From contig OW804098.1 of assembly GCA_942159475.1 (NCBI GenBank), forward strand, positions 116,533,225 to 116,597,224: 64,000 nucleotides of DNA. Direction: 5' to 3'. Source of the DNA: Sthenelais limicola. Taxonomy: Eukaryota; Annelida; Polychaeta; Phyllodocida; Sigalionidae. Both the position numbers and the translations under genes were made by a program. Numbering within the stretch: the first letter of the stretch is position 1; each line of letters begins with the position of its first letter. The notes under the pieces were generated by a model. It saw only the letters and a list, made by a program, of their open reading frames with translations. It did no database searches and had not been told where the DNA came from. Shown piece after piece: positions 50,901 through 59,900 of the stretch.

Positions 50901-53900
50901 CCTGTTAAAAAATCTAAAAGAAATAAACATGAGATATAAGGTGCTCAAAAGTAGCGAGAGAAATCTTGTCACAAGTTTAATGTGACTACAGATGAAGATT
51001 TTGCCAGAAGAAAGCAGTTGCCCTTAATGATGTGATGAAAACCTCCGGCGACTAAAATCAGGGAAATTGTTAAAAGTTCCCCATCCACATACGGAAACAT
51101 TCAAGAAATCTTATATGTACCAGATGCCTTCCTTATGGAACGGTTTACCGGAGAAAATTCAATTAATCCCTTCTATGAAAGAATTTAAAAACTATCTGAA
51201 AAACAAATACTTTTCAGAATTCGACCCTTACTTGAGTCTGAATCAAGAAGAGGTTACTGAGTAAATGTAATTTTACGATCCTACTTAAAGAGGAATCATT
51301 TTTTTATCTTACTGTCATCTCACAGGCTTATAGTCCTGTTAATAAAATCGATACAACGATAGGGGAGATTATTACTGTATAACCAAATGGTTTACGTTAT
51401 CAGTATTATAATAAGAGAAAGTAGTCTATATTCTCTAGATCAACGTTGGGGAGGGTAGGAATTCGTTTATTGTTGCCAATGGTAATGAATTTGGTGAAAA
51501 GAGTAGAAATTACAATTTTATACTATTTGCATGTAAATGTAAATGCTTAGTGTATTCTAGGCATGTTCAAGCTATCATATCATCAATTTGTAAATATCTA
51601 GATACACATCTATAAAGAGTAACATTAACTCAACGCAAAAATGTAAATTTGATTTGTTATCCAAATACTAGCCTTGGTACTCTACTAAAAATTAATCATG
51701 AGTCTTAGTATGCAGTGTAAAACAAAATTCTGAAATCATACTAAGCGATACGATGTAATACTCATAAAAAATCTGACTAATGTATCAAAAGAATGACAAT
51801 TTATTGTGTACGATTTCCCATTAAGTTTGGGCTTTTCTGGAAGATCTATTCGTAGATGTACTTGTCCAATTCTGTAAAAGTTTTATTTACTGAATAAAAA
51901 TTCTATATATAATATATATAAAACCAAGATCGTAAACACTCATTAGTGTAGGGTACGCCAAATATCCTGAATTGTCATTCACCTCATAAATGTGTTCTCT
52001 GATGTTACTAGTATATCAATATAACATCTCACACATGTATAATATAAGGGAATTTCTTTTTTTCAATTACACATTTTAGACCTCTCTTGCCGAAAGCCAG
52101 CAGTACAGTGTTTGAATTTGTATTGTTTAGCTGTTGCTAGGTGCGACCAGACAATACATCAGTACAATAGTACCATGTCATATTTATACCAGCATTTGTT
52201 AACATAAATCCTAACCATAATATGTGATCCGTTTTAGGAAAATGAGTCATAAGTCTGCAAAAATGGATTTTGAGATATCACCATATTTGAAAAGAGGAGA
52301 TCAAGCCGATTCCAATGATAGTAACAGTATAATGAAATAGAAAGTATTTCTAGATTTTAAGTTAGATATTTTCGTTTTTGAAAAAAAAAATTCCAATATT
52401 TCTGGGGGTCAATAAACAGTAAAGTAACTAAATGCAGTCCATATGAGCACCTTTAAAATGAAAGGATATATTACATAGATTGTCCTGAAATTTGATACAT
52501 CGATTGAGATAACTATAAGTGACACACTCTCCAAGAATCAGAACATTCCAATAATGTGATCTTGTGAAAAAAACACTATGAAAAATATTAATTTTGCGAC
52601 TTATGACTCATTTTCCTGAAACACATCACATATAAAGGAATTTCATTTTGGCAATTATAGGCAGTAGCCCTGGTGAATGTCTACAATGATGGTACAGTAC
52701 TGGTGGCGCACTCTGGTGCGGAGATGGGGCAAGGTCTACACACCAAAATGGTTCAGGTAACACTACACAATTTCTTGTTATCATCAGTTTCTTCTTTTTT
52801 TAATTAGTATTTTTTTACAGCAAATCTTCTGCAAAAACAACAGTCAAGTTCTGAACAAGCATGCACAATACACAACTTAGACATAGTTATAACAACTGGA
52901 CACAATCCTAAAACTTGGTCAAATTTCTTTTAGATGGGCTTGAAAAGAATGGAACAAAAAATGAAAAAATATTTTGTTTTTTACCAATGTTAGCTGAGAG
53001 TGCAGATTTTATAATTGTGATACTAGTTATAATGATTATGAGTCAGATTTTCAGAAAATATACAATTGGCAGCTGTACACATTTAGTAAATTCTGCTAAA
53101 TTAGGCTGAAAAATGGTCAATACTAGGAAAATTCAAGTATACTCGGCATTGCATTGATTCTAGCAATCTGTTTGGTTAGGTTGAACTGTATTTTGAACTT
53201 TATTTTCATCTGACATTTGGGTTATTTGAGACGATTGGCGAAGTTGAATTGTACATTTTCTAAAAATCTAACCCTTATAATTCTACAGGTAGCCAGTAGA
53301 GTGTTGGACATACCTGCCAGTAAAGTGTTCATCAATGAGACTTCCACTGCCACTACACCCAACATGTCACCCTCTGCTGCCTCTGTGGGTTCTGACCTCA
53401 ACGGCATGGCCGTAATGGTGAGTAGACATTATTATGACAATTAAAACTGCATACAAATAATATTCAGTTCAAAAGGATTTTTATTGATATAAATGTGCAA
53501 ATCATATTCAGAAAATTAAGTTTGAATCAACTTACTATCTATCAACCATCTTGGTATGCAACCGTTGTTGCCTAAATGGGACTCTAGTTTAATAGTTTTC
53601 ACCAAGCCACTGCTGCCTTTATACAAATTCAATTATCAATTAAAGTTCTTGTGATCTGGGGAGGTTTCCACAGAAGCTTCAATATGTGATGTGTTTCAGG
53701 AAAATGAGTCATAAGTCGCAAAATTGATATTTTTCAAAGCGTTTTTTTCACGAGATCACATTATTGGAATTTTCTGATTCTTGGGGAGTGTGTCACTTAT
53801 AGTTATCTCAATCGATGTATCAAATTTCAGGACAATCTATGTAAGATATCCTTTCATTTTAAAGGTCCTCATATGGACTACATTTAGTTACTTAACTGTT

Positions 53901-56900
53901 TATTGACCCCCAGAAATATTGGAATTATTTTTTTCAAAAACGAAAATATCAAACTTAAAATCTAGAAATACTTATTGGACTATTAGACTGTTTACTATCA
54001 TTGGAATCGGCTTCATCTCATCTTTTCAAATATAATGATATCTCAAAATCTATTTTTTGCGACTTATGACTCATTTTCCTGAAACACATATATAAGCAGT
54101 GAGTGTTGTAGATACCCTTGAAATCAGTGCAGGATGTTGTGTGAGGCTTCTGATTCACTATTTTCTCGCCTCCTGGCTGAGAACAAAAGCACTAACCAAA
54201 ACCTACCGTAACCCTGACCTAGGGTGAAGGCCACCAGTCCTGCTCAGGCAACTTGTGAAACTTCCTACTGGAGATATGAGTCAAGTCATAAAAAAATGCA
54301 CAATCATCACCTCTACACTTTTAGTTAAATCTGCTAAATCATGCTGAAAAATGATAATTACTAGAAATATATATGCATATATTCGGTTTTGCATTGATTT
54401 AAAAAATCATCATGTGGAACTGAATTGTGAACCTCACAATTCATTTGTTTTAAATTTGGGTTATTAGAGATTGGTGAAAGCGAATTGTATATTTTCTGAT
54501 GTCTTCACCCATCTTCTACGTCAAATGTGACAGTACTGGGATAAATACTCTTATTTATATTTTAAAACTATACAGATGTGAATCGTGTTTCATTATTAAT
54601 GTTCTGGTTGCAGTTTGCATGTCAGACTTTAGTAGAGCGCATCGCCCCATACAAGAAAGCAGCTCCCCGCGACTCATGGGACGACTGGGTATGTAACATC
54701 CTTGATTTGCAGATTATAATGTAATTGTTGAGAACTCTTGTGGTTTAACATTTTATGGTAACAATTTCCATTCTTTTATTTTTATTCTACCGTTTATACT
54801 TTTCATAATAAAAAATAGTGAAGTAATTGGCATTTTTAAACAGTGATTCCTAAGTCAATTAGATGTAGCCACCAAACAGGCTTCCCAGATGAAAATGTTT
54901 AGTAATTTTTAAACTGGATACTGTAATTGTTAAGAACATTTAACAAAAGGAGTTGTTGCGGCTCCACTGAATAAAAAGAACCAACATCCTTGTCCAACGT
55001 CCCTTAAAGGGACTCCTTTCACTGTTCAGGATTAGATTCACCAGTAACAGGATTTCTACTGAATATTCTAGTGTGCTGTGCATCTTAATCTACATAACTA
55101 ATCCTGGATAAGCAGAAAATATGTAATCCATAGTTTAAAGAGATTTTTCTGTAAAGAGAGCGAATTTATTTCTAGCTGCCCTTTAAAACTGAATCTGCAA
55201 GGAAAGGAGCTTAGTTAGAGCAAAGAAATAGGTATGATACTGGCCATATTGCGAATGGAGATCAGATTGACATTTCTCCTCAACTTTATTACCATACCAG
55301 TTCTACCAATAACTACTTTTCCCCTCATCTAAGGGACCGTTCATTTTTAACCATGGTTTACCTGTGGGGGGGGGGAGAACTTTATGCGGAGACCACCTTT
55401 TTTTGTGCAGACTCTGAAAGCGGGGAGGGGCTTAGTGACTCTTTAATATCAGACCGCACTACAACACTAACCAAAAACAAGCTCCCCTGCTTCTCCACTG
55501 TTTCTTGTTTTGCATCAACCACCACCTTGATCATTTATAATAACATGCCTAAGTAATCAAATATCATTTCAACAAATCACAATATTTCTTCCAGGTTAGC
55601 AGCGCTTATTTTGATAGAGTCAATCTCTCAGCTACAGGATTTTATAAGTGAGTCCGTTGTATTCTTATGAAGACTTTTATACTTTTTCTTAACATTTTGT
55701 TATCATATCTGACATTATTTTGGCATTGGAAGGTAAAAGAGCCAAAGGGAATGAACACCTTAGTTGGAGATAAAGCCCCTTGTTTTACTAGCATTCTGAT
55801 GAATAAAAGTCTATCAATAAATCAATTTTGTTTTTGCAAATGACTATCAAACATACAAGAGAAAGAATGGGCAATTTATTCTAGAATTAAATAATGAGTT
55901 TGATCCAATTGTTTTGACAGAGATCTTTAAATTACGTGGATAGAAAAGTGAGACTGTTTTATGATACCGAGGTCGACTGATAATGCATTGTTTATTGATC
56001 AGGATACCTGGACTAGCTGCTCTGGACTGGATGGCCCCAGCAGGAGACCATGACACAAAGCCTTACTCTTACTTCACTTGTGGAGCTGCTGTAACAGAAG
56101 TAGAAATAGACTGCCTCACAGGAGACCACGTGGTAAGGTCAACATCCAATAAGGGTGAAGAAATGCGGGCCATTCTTCGTAATAATTCAGGGTCAGTAGT
56201 TGGGCGAGAAATTAATCAACGCAACACACAGAGATGTATGCTTCAAATCAGTACGATCCTTAGAAGAGGTCGAACTAATGCTGCTTTTTATTCTTATACT
56301 AGTGGCAGTAAGAAAGTGTGGGTAGCCTTCTGGCCGGTAGGGGCGCGACGAATGTCTGGCTGAATGAGACAACTTTAACTCAAAATTAGACAATTTAGGC
56401 TTGTCAATTTTACAAGGGATTTGTATGTTTCACTGCGCATGTCTGTTACTGTGCATCATTTTTATTAAAAATTGCTAGAAAATGACAACACATCAACATT
56501 CCAAAGACCAAGGTTCAGCTCCCATCCCACACAAGCGAACTGACCAACAGCCAGTGTGAACGCGTTTATAGAGAACGTAAGAAGCGTCAACATGAAGTTA
56601 GGATCTTCTACGACAAAAATACTCTGAAAATAGTCGAAGCCCTATAAGTCGGATAGTTTTCATCGAAACCTATAGTGCTATCTTAAATCTCATCTGTATG
56701 GACAGGGAGGTATATAAGAATATACTTCCCTGAAACGGGTTCGTCTCCAGACAAATGGTGATAAAATGTCGAAGTGATATTCATATAATTATACTCATGT
56801 GCATGTTTTTAAATGTTTTGAATAAAGATCTTCACACACAGAAAAATTGCTAGAATGTTTTTACCAATATCAGAGCTTGTATAAATGATCTATGTTAGCC

Positions 56901-59900
56901 AGATGCATGATGGGAAAGATGGAGACTTGTGTCTTGGAAACATGTATAACACATGAATATTGACATTAGAGCATTGATAAATATGCCATGGTGAATATGA
57001 TATGTTGTCTATAGATTTTAGTCTGTACCATTATTCCCATAATTCCATGCGAATCTAGATTCAAAATGGCGTCTATGCAAGTTCCCTATCAGAGAGCAGC
57101 AAGAAAGATTTGAGGAGCAGACTATTTAAAACAATTTCTTTTAAATTTTGATTAAACACCACAACTAAAATCTCAGCATTTTCAGTATGTATGAAGTTTT
57201 ATTTGAAGTTTGATCCCCTTTTATGAGTTGATTCCAACCTTTTGGGATCTGTTGATTGATCCTTCATAAGGGAATCTGAATATTTGAAACAAATCTTTTA
57301 TTTTAAACATCATTTTATTCAGGATATCAATATACATAATGGTGCACTTTCGCCCGTTAGGATAGCTTTTGTCGTGCCCTGAAAAGAATTGTTTATATTT
57401 ATTTAGAAAGGATGAGTCAGATACATTATACATTAACTTATCACAAGCAAATATTTAATCAAAATCTTGTACACTTGATTAATAGATATAAACCTAAATC
57501 TGTTGTTATGCCCAGGTGCTAAGGACAGATATAGTGATGGACATAGGCCAAAGCCTCAACCCAGCCATAGACATTGGTCAGATAGAAGGAGGATTTGTAC
57601 AGGTCAGTAATAATAAACCAGTCTTTATGCTATTAGTAATGACAGTGTGACACTTTACTCCACGTTGATGTATGTACCACATGCTATTTGTATGGGCGGG
57701 AGCAGTGTGGTAATTTGCACTAGTCCCACGCGTGTGGTATGACTTCCTATCCCCAGTAAATATATCCATATAAGGCAAGCATAGCAACGTGGGAGTAAAT
57801 ATAGAACCTAAATTCGAATGTGGTACTCTGGACACTATTACACTGTTTGGTTTTTTTCGTAACCCACTCACCTATCGGCTGGCGGGCCATGAAAAAACAA
57901 ATATCTCAGACAGTGCAATAGTGTCCCTTGTACCACATTCTCATCAGGTTCTATTTATGTACACAATGACAGTATGACACTGTCAGTAATAACAGTGTGG
58001 CACTATTGTACAACTTCATTGCACAGACTTTGATAGTCTCTGACACTATAGGGTGTGTAAGTTTCACGGTGGCGGGGTGCAAAATAACGTAAAATAGTTG
58101 TGTAGTTGTACCGATGTGTGGACCGGAAGTAAACAATCTTCATAGTCTTTGCATTGCAGCGATGAATAATCACTCTATACCCAAGTAAAGGTTTAACAAT
58201 TATGGTGGCTATAATTGAAATGTTTTGCCTCTAAAGATGGAAATCTATGAGTTAGAACTCATAAAACTGTATGATTGATGAAAGAACGGAGATTCATTAT
58301 CTCCACAATGGTGTGCCTTGTTATCTCTGCAATGTTGTCCACATGACGTCATGAAACTGCTGCCGTATATTGATTCAAAAGGTCACTGCAGTGGACTACA
58401 TACGCTCAATATTATTTTTGCATTCAATATTTCTTATTCAGTTACATTATGTATCAGGTACAATTTATATATTACCACCCATGTATATAACTTGTTTCCA
58501 TGGTTACAGGGCTATGGCTTGTTCACTCTGGAGGAACAGGTGTACTCCCCAGATGGCTACCAGTTTACCCGCGGCCCTGGAGCATACAAGATACCAGGCC
58601 TGGGAGACATCCCCCAGCAGCTCAATGTTACTCTACTGAAGGGCAGCTCCAACCCTAAGGCAGTCTACTCATCCAAGGTAATATATGGTATATATGCTGG
58701 GATGTTGTTTGGCCGAGCAGTCATTAGATACTATTGGACTTGATTGTTATGCAATCTCAGCCAATAAATATTCAATTACTCGCATCTCATTTCATTATCT
58801 ATACATATCACCCTGAAGACGACAACCATCCTATTGCCAAAAGAGCTTGCCCTTTAAGTATTTAAATATACTTCAACTTACAAAAACAAATAATCTTGTT
58901 TTATAAAGGAATGATTTAAATTCTCAATTCTTAAATTCTTTTAATTGGCAGGCTATTGGAGAACCACCCTTGTTCCTAGGGGCCTCTGCCTTCTTGGCCA
59001 TCAAAGATGCCGTCTTTGCAGCTCGGACAGCTTCGGGAATGTCCGGACATTTCCGGATGGACAGTCCTGCAACAGCAGAAAGGATACGCATGGCCTGTGT
59101 AGACAAATTTACCAAACAGGTGAGTGCATGTTATGTGTGGGTGAAAGCTGGATTCTAAGCAAATTGACTAAAACATATCATTTTGACTCATTTGTATATC
59201 TATTCCGGAAGATCGGAAGGTTTTGTGAACTGAAAAGTGGCAGAAGAGCACTTTAACTGACTCAATAGAAATATGATAATATCTACGACAAAAATATAAA
59301 ACACAATATTCCTGATGAGGTTATATTCCCTCATGACTTGCTTCAGCTTCCATGTGTCTGTTATGTGCATGGTCTGAACCAACCGAGCAAAGAATAGAAA
59401 TGTATGTTAGAGTAATCATTCACAACTTTTAAAATTCCATGTTGTCCATAAACTTTCTTCCTTAAAGTTGCACTCTCAGCTAACGTCGGTAAAAAAACGC
59501 AAGATTTTCTACTTTTTATTCAGTTCTTTTCCAACTCATCTATATGTCATTTGACCATATTCTGGGGGATTTTGTCCAGTTGTTTTTGCTATAAGGCTTC
59601 TTAAGCGCCTTATCCACTTACACGTCGGTCAAAATGTGTCGGTCACCGTCAATCGGTCGCACACGTTTTTTGACTGACGTGCCAATGGATACCGAAGAGA
59701 CGGTCAAACGGTCGCAGGTGGACGGTTAACGGGAGCCAAGGCAAAATTTTTTTTTTTGTTTTTGGGTGTTTATGGCCATACTGAAGTTAGTTATTATCTC
59801 TGATACCTCTGGTTGACACATGTGAACATTTTACAGTAAATTTGTACATTTATTTTAAGTTTATTTTTATCATTTCACTTGATTTTTTATTTATTTAGGG

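Noticed and set aside
56133..56363. Read-through frame after exon 30 ([13 protein letters not shown]...)
   Set aside because: The GTAAGG donor at 56133 is shared with gene A and the continuation has no similarity to XDH; it is intron.
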